A stretch of DNA of 64,000 nt from Lachnospiraceae bacterium (GCA_910576125.1 CAJTHM010000014.1:1-64000); one strand, 5' to 3'. Counted from the stretch's first letter, positions 8,728-17,818 are shown. Program-made: numbers and translations. The notes: a model not told the origin generated them from the sequence alone.

Positions 8728-8760
8728 CGATATGATACACGATATGTTTGTTTTTGTCAA
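8728..8760 (-). promoter_or_regulatory. Promoter of the Panacea gene with repeated CGATATG
   Basis: Reading the minus strand, TTGACA (8755-8760) and TATCAT (8732-8737) are separated by 17 bases. On the plus strand CGATATG occurs at 8728 and again at 8740, covering the -10 region. That is a plausible site for autorepression by the zinc finger-HTH part of the antitoxin. The ribosome binding site is GGAGG, just downstream. Confidence 0.6.
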
Positions 8761-9121
8761 TACAAAATGCACTAATTGATGCAGAAGTATGCGGAAATGG
8801 TTAAAGCTTTGGCCGCCAGGTCGGAAGACTGGGGATAGAAACATCTCCCTGAATATGGTAAAATGTTTATCAGGAATGACCCGCTGGGAGCGGATGGCAG
8901 AGCATAAGGGTAGAGGTGATCAGGCAGATATCCGCAATTTCTTTGCCAGGCGGGTGGGCAGGCCGCGAAAAGCAAATTACGGACTTCTTATCGGGGATAC
9001 CAAAATCCCGGCTTTCCGGACTGCGGGGGCGGGAAAAAGCGGCAGGGCTGTTGGAACGGCTCCTGGTTGAGAAGAACATATAAGGGCGGTTATATTTAAG
9101 TTTTTGGAAAGGAGATTTGTC

Positions 9122-10081
9122 ATGTCAGAATCATTAAACAGCATCCGTTCCCGCATTGAATCGCTGGGAATGGACTTCCAATTTGTAAAGACAGTAAAAA
9201 CAGGCGCAAATGGAGCAGAGCGGGAGACCTGGCTTTTGGAATATGAGGGTTCCCGGTTTATCTTTGTGCCCGGCCGGAAAAATGTCACTTTGGGATGGGA
9301 TACGGATAAATGTCCCTTGGGCGACGGCGTATTAGAGGGTCTTCAGGAAGAATTTTCTTCCGGCCATGGATATTACTATGAGGAGGAGCTGGAGGATTTA
9401 AAGGGGGACTATCAGGAGCGGATTGACGAGGCAGAAGAAAACGGCGATTCCGGGAAAGCGGAGGAGCTGCGTTCGGAACTGGCAGAAGAATTAGAGTCGT
9501 GGAACGAGGACATAGAAGAAAAAGGCTACGCAAGCTGGGAGGGCTTTCTGGCAAAGTGGAACGAGCATCTGTCACAATGTCTATCGCCGCTGCGCGCCGC
9601 CGATATCGGGGATATGATAGTAGAGGTGGACAGCCGTTATCTGGACGAGGACGCGCCATCCCTGGAACAGGCCGTCCTGTCCCTGAAACAAGGGCCTTTT
9701 ACATTGCCGACGGAGGATGAATGGGAGTACCTTTGCAATGGCGGCGCACGAACCTTGTTCCGCTGGGGCGATACATTGAGCGGCGTGATGACGGAAATCT
9801 TCAATGTGGGCACTGTCTGGAAATCCGAAGGAAATACGATATTGGAGCAGCCCAATATGCTGGGCCTGTTTATTGCGTATGATTCCTACAAAAATGAGAT
9901 TATTGACAATATATCGTATACAAAAGGCGGCGATGGCGGATGCTCCCTCTGCGGCGGTGACGGGGCAATCTATGTCCTGCCCTGTTATACCGCCTTTTAT
10001 CGGGAGCCCGCGGACGAGCGCCATTTGGGCCTGTCGAAAAACTATTTTTGCTATCGGCGTATCATCCGGCTGCCGCAATAG
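9122..10081 (+). CDS. Formylglycine-generating-enzyme / SUMF1-like protein, divergent
   Basis: The start is the ATG at 9122 behind AAGGAG, not the earlier frame opening at 9104. The C-terminal half has the FGE-sulfatase landmarks: LPTEDEWEYLCNGGART, FRWGDTL, then YRRIIRLP at the end. Between them the core is shortened. Residues about 75-150 are an acidic coiled stretch (EEELEDLKGDYQERIDEAEE) not usual in FGE enzymes. The pair of catalytic cysteines near the C-terminus of true FGE is not evident, so this is probably a non-catalytic SUMF1-fold protein (as in some C-type-lectin-like or defence-associated proteins). Function unknown. Confidence 0.6.
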   Translation: MSESLNSIRSRIESLGMDFQFVKTVKTGANGAERETWLLEYEGSRFIFVPGRKNVTLGWDTDKCPLGDGVLEGLQEEFSSGHGYYYEEELEDLKGDYQERIDEAEENGDSGKAEELRSELAEELESWNEDIEEKGYASWEGFLAKWNEHLSQCLSPLRAADIGDMIVEVDSRYLDEDAPSLEQAVLSLKQGPFTLPTEDEWEYLCNGGARTLFRWGDTLSGVMTEIFNVGTVWKSEGNTILEQPNMLGLFIAYDSYKNEIIDNISYTKGGDGGCSLCGGDGAIYVLPCYTAFYREPADERHLGLSKNYFCYRRIIRLPQ

Positions 10082-10827
10082 ATTTGACTTAGCTGATGAA
10101 AGCTGTCGGCCAGATGAAATGGGTAGGACTGAACCCTGTCCGATGAAGAAATTTACATGGGAGCTTGCGGATGGGCGCTGAAGAGCATTGGGATTCCACA
10201 GAAGATTTCGTACCATTTCAATAAGGTTTCGTACCATTACGGCGGATTCCGGAAAATTTCAGCCGATATAACAGGCAGAAACAACTGCCTGTGGGGAATC
10301 TTTCAGAAAGTGCTGTTAAGTTGTTGCAGATTATGTGGTTTTCTAAGAGGAAGGCGTTCGGCATGGCGGCAAACATTGACACAAAAGTCAGCCGGGCGCT
10401 ATGGTTAACTGCAGACAGGAAAGCGGAAAAGGAATGGAGGATAGCAGGAAATGAGCATCAGCGGAGTAGGCGAAAGGGCCTGCAAAGGCTGACAGGGCAG
10501 CGCGGACATACCGGAAGATGGATTCTGCCGCGGGCGGCACAGGGCGGCTTTGATACCCGGGCGTGAATATACACTTGCTGTGTGAGCTGCTGAACTCCCG
10601 GGAGAGCAATGGGAAGCATGAACAGCTCAGGGATGATATCTTTTTGCGCTGGTCTGCCCAGGGCCGGAGGGAAGTAGACGGCCGGACCGCAAAGGGCTGG
10701 ACAGATTTCCGGGTGAAGTTTCAGGCGGATATCTCGAAGTTTGAGCTTGCTCCAGAGCGGGTTCTTGAAGGGCAGATGATAGACGGAATACCAACAGATT
10801 CAACAATTTACAGGAGAGGTCAGGATA
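10082..10827 (+). other. Intergenic stretch with degenerate coding remnants
   Basis: No frame here has a convincing start, ribosome binding site and length. A frame at 10563-10910 reads 115 codons but lacks a start signal and overlaps the next gene. Around 10451 a short AGGAAATGAGCATC start is followed by broken frames. A 13-base sequence (GTTTCGTACCATT-like) occurs twice near 10208 and 10228. This looks like decayed coding sequence. Confidence 0.35.
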
Positions 10828-11460
10828 ATGCAGATTCATTCGTCCAATGGTTCACTACAACAAAGAGTCTTTTCCGGAACAGGCAGCATAGGCGGCATCC
10901 ATCTGCCTGATTTCAACGATAAGTATGTGTTCACTAAAAAGAAGAGCGGCATCAGCAAGGAAGAATACAGAAAGCAGATTGCAGAGCAGGCTTATAAAGA
11001 TTTCGAAAACGGCACTTTCCAGAATAAATCGGAAGGCTTTAACAAACTGATGAAAATCTACACTTCGGAGGTCTCCCCGGACAGAAAAGGAATCATCACT
11101 TCCGGCCTGAAAGCTGTTTCAAGGAACAGGGAGAATGTGTTAAAGCCCATAGACTTCGTGGCGACCCTGCTGGAAGGTGAAGTGCGGTACCAGAAACAGC
11201 CCTCTGGCGACAGCGAGTATATAGAATTCTACGATAAGAATGGGGAGATGGTGGCGTCTTATTCCAACAAAGGATGGACCATGTTCACCACAAACGAGGA
11301 GGCTGCCAGACAGACGGAAATGTGCATGATTTATAATGCGGCATGGGGGAATGCCAGGAGAGGGATTCCGATGGCCGGCGGTGACGCGGTGAATCCGGTG
11401 AACCTGGAAATTATGGAAAATATGGAAAGCCCGCAGAACAGATTCGATGCCAAAGCATAG
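10828..11460 (+). CDS. Hypothetical protein (210 aa)
   Basis: ATG at 10828 follows GGAGAGG with good spacing. The N-terminus is polar and Gly/Ser-rich (HSSNGSLQQRVFSGTGSIGG). A Lys-rich helical part follows (KKKSGISKEEYRKQIAEQAYKDF), then a domain ending in Asn/Met-rich helices. No signal peptide or membrane segment is present. I recognise no family with confidence; similar-looking cytosolic proteins of unknown role are common in Lachnospiraceae. It is the last intact gene of the island. Confidence 0.5.
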   Translation: MQIHSSNGSLQQRVFSGTGSIGGIHLPDFNDKYVFTKKKSGISKEEYRKQIAEQAYKDFENGTFQNKSEGFNKLMKIYTSEVSPDRKGIITSGLKAVSRNRENVLKPIDFVATLLEGEVRYQKQPSGDSEYIEFYDKNGEMVASYSNKGWTMFTTNEEAARQTEMCMIYNAAWGNARRGIPMAGGDAVNPVNLEIMENMESPQNRFDAKA

Positions 11461-11912
11461 CAAAAGCCTGTATTCCTTTCATCGCGATATGCCGCGCATA
11501 TTTATTCCCACAGACAATGAGCCGGGCGGATGGGGCAGTATCTGTCCGGCCCATGCCGTGTCCCATCAGAGAATCCTGCACCCGGTCGGACAAACAGGAA
11601 ATCTGCTTTTCCGCAAGCGCTCTGTAATCTTCCCTCCCGGTCAGCTGGTACAGCCTTACAAAATTATACGCCATTACCGAATTCCCGCTGGGGACCGGGC
11701 CGTCATAGGTTTTTTTCGGGTTCATGAAAAGCTCTGAACCGCCGGCATCTGAAAGAAAATATCCTCCGTCTTTATCGTCGGCAAATCGCCTAACCGCCTC
11801 TCGGCAGCAACGCTCCGCCTTTTCCAGATATTTTCTGTTCAGAGTGGAATGATACAGCTCCGTCAGCCCGGCGGCATAGAAAGCATAATCATCTGCCGAC
11901 TGCTTTAAACCC
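11411..11912 (-). pseudogene. YyaL / SPATA20-type gene, C-terminal fragment
   Basis: The minus-strand frame runs from about 11912 down to 11411 with no start. It carries the signature DDYAFYAAGLTELY, then FADDKDGGYFL, then YDGPVPSGNSVMAYN and LYQLTGREDY. These are consecutive landmarks of the C-terminal (alpha/alpha-barrel) part of YyaL/SPATA20 thioredoxin-domain proteins. The N-terminal thioredoxin domain and most of the barrel are missing. The sequence degrades after about 11530. It is a relic left by deletion. Confidence 0.75.
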
Positions 11913-12032
11913 CCATCGTTTCACTTTTGCGGGACTGACTGCGTAATTTATACTGACAATCACTAAAACTTTTACAATTTCCTTTTTGGGTGGGGGATTC
12001 TAAAAGAAGATATCATTATAGCGTCTACAGCC

Positions 12033-12061
12033 TTGTACATATAAAACCCACATGATACAAT
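12033..12061 (+). promoter_or_regulatory. Promoter upstream of the exonuclease gene
   Basis: TTGTAC (12033-12038) and TACAAT (12056-12061) are separated by 17 bases. The predicted 5' leader to the ATG at 12232 is about 165 bases and contains no gene I can support. Confidence 0.5.
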
Positions 12062-12231
12062 GGTTAATATCTTTGTTTCTGAAATTCATAGCAGAAGAAG
12101 GAAGAAAACAGGCGGCCCTTTTCTGTTCCTACGCGGGAGAAGGCTTTTGCGTTGTGGAAAAACCAGGGTGTCATCAGCGATTCAGAAGACAGGGCTCTCG
12201 GATACCAAAAGGAAAGCGATTGAGGTGATTT

Positions 12232-13110
12232 ATGGACAGACGGCTCTTACTTGTAGACGGCAGCAATCTATTGTTCCAGATGTTCTTCGGTATGCCGTCG
12301 AGGATTGTGAACGAACAGGGCAAAGCAATCCAGGGGACGCTGGGGTTCGTGGGCGCATTGCGGAAAATCATCCACAGAGTGGGGCCCACCCATCTGGCAG
12401 TCCTGTTCGACGGAGAGCACGAAAATGCCCGCGCCGCGCTTGACCCGGAGTACAAGTCCAACCGGACCGACTACAGCCAGGTCCCCGAAGAAGAGAACCC
12501 TTTCTCGCAGATTGACGATGTGTACGCCGCCCTGGACTATATGGGCATAAAACATACGGAAACCGCTGACTGCGAAGCGGATGACCTGATTGCCGGTTAT
12601 GCCCTGACCTATGGGAAGCAGATGGACATGGTGATTTCCTCTTTTGACAGCGATTTCTTCCAGCTCCTGACAGACCGGGTCTCCATCCTGCGCTACCGGG
12701 GAAAGGACACGGTAATCTGGACGCCGGATTCCCTGAAAGAGAAGTTCGGCATCGTGCCCGCACAGTACGCGGACTTTAAGTCGCTGACAGGCGACAAGGC
12801 GGATCATATCAAAGGAGCGGAGGGAATCGGCCCCAAGACAGCGGCATGGCTGCTTGGCCGGTTCGGCACTCTTGAAAATCTCCTTGCCCATGGGGATGAA
12901 ATAGAAAAGCCGTCCACAAGGGAATCCGTCATCAGGAACACGGAGCGGCTGCGGAGGAACTATCAATTGATCAGCCTGAGCGCCAGGGAGCATTTGCCGT
13001 TTCCGCTGGAGGAGCTGGAATATGACCGGAGGGAGACGGATACAGGAGAAGTGCTCAGAGGGATAGGGCTGAGGGGAGCGGGTGAAGCGTCCGGCCCGGA
13101 GGGACATTGA
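12232..13110 (+). CDS. Stand-alone 5'-3' exonuclease (FEN family)
   Basis: The product (292 aa) corresponds to the N-terminal nuclease domain of DNA polymerase I, without the polymerase part. Metal-binding acidic motifs are in order: LLVDGSNLLF near the start, FDGEHENARAALDPEYKSNR, ADCEADDLIAGYA and SSFDSDFFQL. A helix-3-turn-helix DNA-binding motif follows (GDKADHIKGAEGIGPKTAA). Such proteins remove RNA primers or flaps in replication and repair. The start follows a GAGGTG site. It resembles B. subtilis YpcP (ExoR)-type genes. Confidence 0.85.
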   Translation: MDRRLLLVDGSNLLFQMFFGMPSRIVNEQGKAIQGTLGFVGALRKIIHRVGPTHLAVLFDGEHENARAALDPEYKSNRTDYSQVPEEENPFSQIDDVYAALDYMGIKHTETADCEADDLIAGYALTYGKQMDMVISSFDSDFFQLLTDRVSILRYRGKDTVIWTPDSLKEKFGIVPAQYADFKSLTGDKADHIKGAEGIGPKTAAWLLGRFGTLENLLAHGDEIEKPSTRESVIRNTERLRRNYQLISLSAREHLPFPLEELEYDRRETDTGEVLRGIGLRGAGEASGPEGH

Positions 13111-13183
13111 GAGCTTGTCGCATTTGTCGGAAAGCCCTATGACAGAATGAAACCATGATTTCGATACAGGAGAGGATAAAACA

Positions 13184-14041
13184 ATGGTAAGAACGATTCG
13201 GGAAATCATTATCATGACAGGGGCGACGCTGATCATAGCCGCGGCTGTCTTCTTTTTTCTGGTTCCAAGCCACGCGGCCGTCAGCTCTATATCCGGGTTG
13301 GCAATCGTACTGTCGAACCTTGTGCCTTTGTCGGTGTCAGCCATCACCATGATATTGAACGTTGTACTGCTGATTGTGGGCTTTCTGCTGTGCGGTCATG
13401 AATTTGGATTCAAAACGGTATATACCTCCATTCTGTTGCCGGTATTTTTAGGTCTGTTCGAGCTTCTGCTGCCGGATAACGGATCCCTTACCGGGGACGC
13501 GACCCTGGATGTGGCCTGCTATATCTTTGTAGTGAGCATCGGGCTGAGCATTCTGTTCAATAGAAACGCCTCCTCGGGAGGGCTGGACATTGTGGCAAAG
13601 ATCATGAACAGATACCTGCACATGGATCTCGGCCGGGCTATGAGCCTCAGCGGCATGCTGGTAGCCCTGAGCTCAGCGCTGGTCTATGACAAGAAGACGG
13701 TGGTATTGAGCGTCCTCGGAACATATCTGAACGGTATGGTGCTGGATCATTTCATCTTTGGACAGAACAGGAAGAGAAGAGTCTGCATCATATCCCGGGA
13801 TAAGGAGGAGCAGATTCGCGACTGGATTGTCCATACCCTGAAAAGCGGCGCGACCATCTATCAGGCGCAAGGGGCATATGACGGTACGGTTCGGAATGAA
13901 ATCATCACGATTGTGGATAAAAACGAATACCAGAAGCTGATGCAGTACATCACCCGGGAGGATCCTGACGCATTCATCACAGTGTATAATGTCAGCGATA
14001 TGAGGTATATCCCAAAGAGCAAGCCGGATGGGACAAAGTGA
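13184..14041 (+). CDS. YitT family membrane protein
   Basis: The 285-residue protein has five or six hydrophobic segments in the first 190 residues. They include the family landmark SSGGLDIVAKIMNRYLHMDLG. The C-terminal DUF2179 domain (about residues 205-275: VCIISRDKEEQIRDWI, then EIITIVDKNEY) is cytoplasmic. The YitT family is common in Firmicutes and its transported substrate is not known. ATG at 13184 follows AGGAGAGG. It lies 73 bases after the exonuclease gene on the same strand and could be co-transcribed. Confidence 0.85.
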   Translation: MVRTIREIIIMTGATLIIAAAVFFFLVPSHAAVSSISGLAIVLSNLVPLSVSAITMILNVVLLIVGFLLCGHEFGFKTVYTSILLPVFLGLFELLLPDNGSLTGDATLDVACYIFVVSIGLSILFNRNASSGGLDIVAKIMNRYLHMDLGRAMSLSGMLVALSSALVYDKKTVVLSVLGTYLNGMVLDHFIFGQNRKRRVCIISRDKEEQIRDWIVHTLKSGATIYQAQGAYDGTVRNEIITIVDKNEYQKLMQYITREDPDAFITVYNVSDMRYIPKSKPDGTK

Positions 14042-14197
14042 CAAGCGGAGGGGACATGGCATCCTGCGGAGTCCGGCGCTTCGCCACACGGAACATATGG
14101 GAAACGATAAGGAGCCTGGGCGGCGGAAAGGCGTTGCCCGTATGCATCATTGGAATTAATCCGGTAAAAAGCGGCTTATCCATATGAGGAACGCTCT

Positions 14198-15052
14198 TCA
14201 TGTCAGTTTCTGCGCCGCGAAATAATGGCTTTTCGCATACTCGAATTTCTCTTCGAACTTCCGGATTGCCTGCTGGCTGACAGGCAGCTGGGGCTTCATC
14301 ATGTCAAAGGCGTGCATATCGGATGGATAGACGTCCACGCTGGCTTCCACGCCCGCCTTTTTCATGTTTTTTATAAAATCCAGGGTCTCCTGATAGAACG
14401 GCTCGCCATCTCCCACAAAAGTATATGCAGGGGGAAGTCCTGTGAAATCGGTCTGCCTTGCAGGTGCCGCATACGGGGAAACAGCTTTCTTCGCATCATT
14501 TCTCAGATATATCCGCCATCCGAAATGGTTCTTTCTTGTGTTCCAGACCTTGCCGTGGTTATCCCTGGAGGATTCCGTATCAAAGTTGTCTATCATGGGA
14601 TAAAGCGGCATCTGGTATGCCACGCTCACTTCATGCCTGTCCCTCGCCATCATGGCCAGTGCGGCACAGAGCCCGCCGCCGGCGCTTTCTCCGCCTATCA
14701 TGATCTGGTCATCCCGGATGCCAAGGCTTTCCGCATGGCTCTTCATGTATAAAAGGGCGGCGTAGCAGTCGTCAATCGCAGCCGGGTATGGCGCCTGCCA
14801 TGCGAGCCTGTATCCTGGCGAGATGACTACCGCTCCGTATTTTTTCACAAGGTTTACGGCCCGGCTCCTATGGACCATTTCTTTCATGCCAAGGACATAG
14901 CCGCCCCCATGAATCCAGAGTATGCCGGGCGGGTCTTCTGCTTTGGATTTTGGCGATAGTACCAGAGTCGGTATCTTCCGGCCATGTGCTTCGATTTTAA
15001 TCTTTCTTATGGCAATGTCCTTGTCGGGCTTCATTTGCATCATTGATATCAT
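14198..15052 (-). CDS. Alpha/beta hydrolase of the HSL (acetyl-esterase) family
   Basis: The 284-residue protein has the family IV (hormone-sensitive-lipase-like) esterase signature. The oxyanion-hole motif HGGGYVLG lies at about residue 48 and the nucleophile elbow GESAGGG at about residue 124. The later acid and base residues are the Asp of VGDGEPF and the His of DMHAFDMM. There is no signal peptide, so it should act in the cytoplasm on short-chain acyl esters. It is monocistronic and convergent with the YitT gene. Confidence 0.85.
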   Translation of the reverse strand: MISMMQMKPDKDIAIRKIKIEAHGRKIPTLVLSPKSKAEDPPGILWIHGGGYVLGMKEMVHRSRAVNLVKKYGAVVISPGYRLAWQAPYPAAIDDCYAALLYMKSHAESLGIRDDQIMIGGESAGGGLCAALAMMARDRHEVSVAYQMPLYPMIDNFDTESSRDNHGKVWNTRKNHFGWRIYLRNDAKKAVSPYAAPARQTDFTGLPPAYTFVGDGEPFYQETLDFIKNMKKAGVEASVDVYPSDMHAFDMMKPQLPVSQQAIRKFEEKFEYAKSHYFAAQKLT

Positions 15053-15395
15053 GTTGATTCCTCTCCGGCCTGGATTTCATCAGCTTCATCCGCTGTCTGC
15101 CTGTCCGGGAATCGAACCTGGTCGCAATCCGGGGGCATATAACGGACAGCGAGGGCATCTTCCCTGTAATCCTGATTTTACCACAAAATGTTTTCTGTTT
15201 CCAGCCTTCTCTGCGCGTCAATGTCCACTCTTATCTCTAAAGTCTCCGGGCTGTCTCGCATGCCCTGGAAAAATGAAATCGGTTGTGGTAAAATATGCTA
15301 AAATCCTGCCAGGACAGCGGCTATAATGCGGCTGAAGAGATGCGGACATGACTTTTTTGAAAAAGGTGAAAAACAATATATGACAGAGAGAATGC
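15053..15395. other. Intergenic stretch, no gene supported
   Basis: No frame has a start signal. A tRNA-like GGTTCGATTCCCGG string on the minus strand (about 15105-15120) does not fold into a tRNA. It leads into a truncated acetyltransferase, so a deletion endpoint probably lies near 15390. Confidence 0.4.
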
Positions 15396-15695
15396 GTGGG
15401 TAGGGCGGCTATCTGCAAATCGCTGGGGAATCCGGTGGCCTATCCGGATGAATTAACAGCCTTTATTGGATTTTTTATGACGGATGTGTCCGTACAGAAC
15501 ACTGGAACGGGGAGCAAGATCATCAATGGTCTGTGTGCTTATCTAGCACGTATTGGGATGGTAAATGTCCGTCTCGGTTGGGTAAAAGGGAATCCTCAAG
15601 CAGAACATTTTTGGCACAAAAATGGTTTCAAAGAAACAGGAGTTACATATGATACGGAAAACTATACCGTAATTGTTGCCCAGCGAGGTTTATAA
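15396..15695 (+). pseudogene. GNAT acetyltransferase, N-terminally truncated
   Basis: The frame encodes the C-terminal two thirds of a GNAT domain: AFIGFFMTDVSVQNTGTGS (acetyl-CoA binding turn, normally Q/RxxGxG/A), then a helix, then LGWVKGNPQAEHFWHKNGF. The expected first 50-60 residues are absent. The only start is a GTG at 15396 without a proper ribosome binding site. It is probably inactive. It ends nine bases before the group II intron 5' end. Confidence 0.65.
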
Positions 15696-15704
15696 ATTCC
15701 AGTT

Positions 15705-15915
15705 GTGCGCCCAGCAAAGGGCAAATAACCTGACAGGTGCAAATCCTGTCTGCGAAGGTCTAGCCAACCAGCAGTAGCGAGTCTTGCGTGGCAGTCAGTA
15801 ATGGCTGGTGCGAAGCGTAGACAGCGAGCAAGTAGGGCTGCAATGCGATTGAGCCTCGAAATGTTGAAGTTCAGAGGGCTGACGTCTTAACTGGTGCGGA
15901 AAGCAATATCGGGTA
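15705..15915 (+). mobile_element. Group II intron, 5' fragment
   Basis: The sequence starts with GTGCGCCC, the GUGYG-type 5' splice-site consensus. It continues with domain-I-like sequence (AACCTGACAGGTGCAAATCCTG, CAGTAGCGAG, GCGAAGCGTAGACAGCGAGC). The intron-encoded reverse transcriptase and the 3' domains V/VI are missing. The fragment joins directly to the 3'-truncated relaxase gene near 15915. It marks a deletion or recombination junction in a mobile element. Confidence 0.7.
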
Positions 15916-16517
15916 CTCTCGTTCAGCAAGTCAATCTGATAGAGGTTTTCCCGGTGGCACATCTCCATGACTTCCGCTTTGAAATATTCCATAGCAGCGT
16001 CCGTACAGCGGTACTTGCAGCCCTCCCTTGTGTCCGCTGGTCTTTCCATGTAGGGCAGTAGCGGCACTTCCGCAATCCGTAGGGAATTGATTACGATATG
16101 CACATGGATGTTCCCGCTGTGGTTATGCCCGTCCGGGTGGGTGCATACCAACGCTTGGTGTCCGGGGAAATGCTCTTTACAGAACTGCTCGCCCAACTGC
16201 TGCGCCCGGTCTACGGATAGCCCATTGTCGGCAGCGTCATGGGGGTCAAAGCTGATGATATAATGGTGGCTCTTTACGTACTCCCACTTTTGGTTTTTCC
16301 CATAGTGGAGATTGGAGCGCATACACGCTATGGCGAAATCTTCCCCGCCGCAATTCAGAGAGGAAATGAGATAGCCTGTCCTCGGAACAATCTGCCCGTT
16401 TTTATCAAGAGTGGGCTTCATGGTAAATTCGTCATGCCGGGAGGTTAGGTACTGCTCGGCAGCTCCATAGTCGGCATTTTTAGAGCTGATATGTTTGAAT
16501 GTTGCCAACAACTTCAC
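15795..16517 (-). pseudogene. MOB-type relaxase, 3'-truncated
   Basis: The first about 199 residues are a normal relaxase N-terminus. They contain the HUH-type metal site (HPDGHNHSGNIHVHIVINS), preceded by HHYIISFDP, and end with CHRENLYQIDLLN. After that (base about 15920) homology stops and the frame runs into antisense group II intron sequence until a stop at 15795. A full relaxase would be 400 or more residues. It would nick the oriT of a mobilizable or conjugative element together with MobC. It may be inactive for lack of its C-terminal part. Confidence 0.8.
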
Positions 16518-16875
16518 CTACTTTCTGCAAGACTTCAAACTTCAAGGCGGCAAGCTCCGCTGCGGCAGCTCGCACCTCTTGGGAGAGGGCGTTATAAGGT
16601 GCGCCGTACTCGTTCAGACAGCGGGCAATCTGATTCAGATTCCCACCAATTTTCCCGTACTCGGCTGTGAGTTTCCCCACGGCAGATAATAATTCATCAT
16701 TGACCGGGGAAACGGTAATGACCGGGCGTATTCTTGACTTAATTAGGGCTTGCCGGATATATTCAGACTGGCTCATTTTGCAGACGGTGACACGCTCGGA
16801 AAACTCGGCGTATTCTTCCTCGGTCAAGCGTGTCTTGATTACTCGGCGGCGGTGGGGCGTGTTGTATTTTCTCAT
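16480..16875 (-). CDS. MobC-like relaxosome accessory protein
   Basis: The likely start is the ATG at 16875 (MRKYNTPHRRRV); the frame extends to a TTG at 16920. A ribbon-helix-helix-like N-terminal part (KTRLTEEEYAEFSERVTVCKMSQSEYIRQALI) should bind oriT DNA. The C-terminal part contains GGNLNQIARCLNEYG, a hallmark of MobC proteins. The 3' end overlaps the relaxase start by 38 bases, so the pair is translationally coupled. MobC helps the relaxase open oriT. Confidence 0.8.
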   Translation of the reverse strand: MRKYNTPHRRRVIKTRLTEEEYAEFSERVTVCKMSQSEYIRQALIKSRIRPVITVSPVNDELLSAVGKLTAEYGKIGGNLNQIARCLNEYGAPYNALSQEVRAAAAELAALKFEVLQKVGEVVGNIQTYQL

Positions 16876-17255
16876 GGCTGTGAAGCTTCTTTCATGGGTG
16901 GTTTTTTTCAAGCGGCGCAAGCCGCAAAAAGGCTTGCTCTAAGAAAGTGGCGGCTTCCGCTGTGTGGGCTTCCCTCAATACCTTTAGTGCCGCAAACGGG
17001 AATTTTGCCAAAGCTGCGGCAGTATTTCTCTCCCTACTACCTACAACACCACGCAAAGCAAAATTGACGGAGATTGACGGAAATTTCTTTCTATCACCCT
17101 TTCATGGCATAATACCGACATTTTTTGAAAATGCCAAAAATGGGCGCAAAAAAACAGGAAACCTTTTCTTGATTTCCTGTCTTGGTGTGCTGTTCTGTAT
17201 GTAGCGGCGGTTATTCAGTTTTTAGTTGGTTACAATTCTACAAATAGGAATTTAT
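16876..17255. other. Intergenic region upstream of mobC, candidate oriT
   Basis: No gene is supported. For this relaxase/MobC layout the transfer origin normally lies upstream of mobC, so it should be in this stretch. The exact nick site cannot be read by eye. A hairpin at 17154-17180 (ACAGGAAA paired with TTTCCTGT, 11-base loop) may be a terminator for the GNAT gene at 17256-17744, which ends just beyond it. Confidence 0.4.
17154..17180. terminator. Small hairpin, possible terminator
   Basis: An 8-bp perfect stem is flanked by an A-run on the left, which is a T-run on the minus strand. That fits a terminator for the minus-strand GNAT gene ending at 17256. Confidence 0.5.
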
Positions 17256-17744
17256 CTATACAAGGAAATACAATACCTCTCTTATATCTTTCCCACCGAT
17301 ATTCTCATCCCGAAATACTTCTGAATAAATAAATCCGTTTTTTTCATAAAATTTTCTTGCTCTATGATTATCCTCCAAAACCCATAAAAGCACTTTACTA
17401 AATCCGCATTGTTTTAATTCTTTAATGCACTTGTTAAGCAATAACCTACCGTATCCTTTTCCAATGTAATCAGGCAAAAAATATATGGAAACGATTTCTC
17501 CATATTCGCTGTATTTTTCCCATCTTGATTTACAGAAACTTGCAGTACCTATAAGACTCCCATGTTCTATCAGAACAAGGTTATTCATACCGATTTTATT
17601 GATACTATTAGCCCATTGTCCCGTTGGAATACTATTAAGATAGTTTTGCGGAATAATGTTTTTATATGCGTATTTCCAACTACTTTCATATATTTTGCTT
17701 ATTTCAAGAGGATTATCATCTTTGGTGATGTATCTAATCTCCAT
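17256..17744 (-). CDS. GNAT family N-acetyltransferase
   Basis: The 162-residue protein has a complete GNAT fold. The N-terminal helix contains SKIYESSWKYAYKNIIP. The acetyl-CoA loop is YFLPDYIGKGYGRLLL (consensus Q/R-x-x-G-x-G/A). The C-terminal signature is NHRARKFYEKNGF. Its AT-rich codon use differs from the chromosomal genes on either side, fitting cargo of a transferred element. ATG at 17744 follows AAGGAG. The substrate is unknown. Confidence 0.85.
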   Translation of the reverse strand: MEIRYITKDDNPLEISKIYESSWKYAYKNIIPQNYLNSIPTGQWANSINKIGMNNLVLIEHGSLIGTASFCKSRWEKYSEYGEIVSIYFLPDYIGKGYGRLLLNKCIKELKQCGFSKVLLWVLEDNHRARKFYEKNGFIYSEVFRDENIGGKDIREVLYFLV

Positions 17745-17818
17745 TTCAACAACTCCTTAAATTCCGATTTATCGTTGCTTTATTATATATCTGTTTTCCT
17801 AAAAACGGAAGCAATTTC

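Noticed and set aside
10563..10910. 115-codon frame before the hypothetical gene at 10828
   Set aside because: No ribosome binding site, 83-base overlap with a gene that has a good start, and no recognisable domain; kept only as part of a degenerate stretch.
12268..13350. 360-codon minus-strand ORF over the exonuclease gene
   Set aside because: The plus strand has clear nuclease motifs; the minus frame has no start signal and spans two genes.
15100..15130. tRNA-like GGTTCGATTCCCGG string on the minus strand
   Set aside because: The T-stem has a mismatch and no matching acceptor or anticodon arm can be folded from the flanking sequence.
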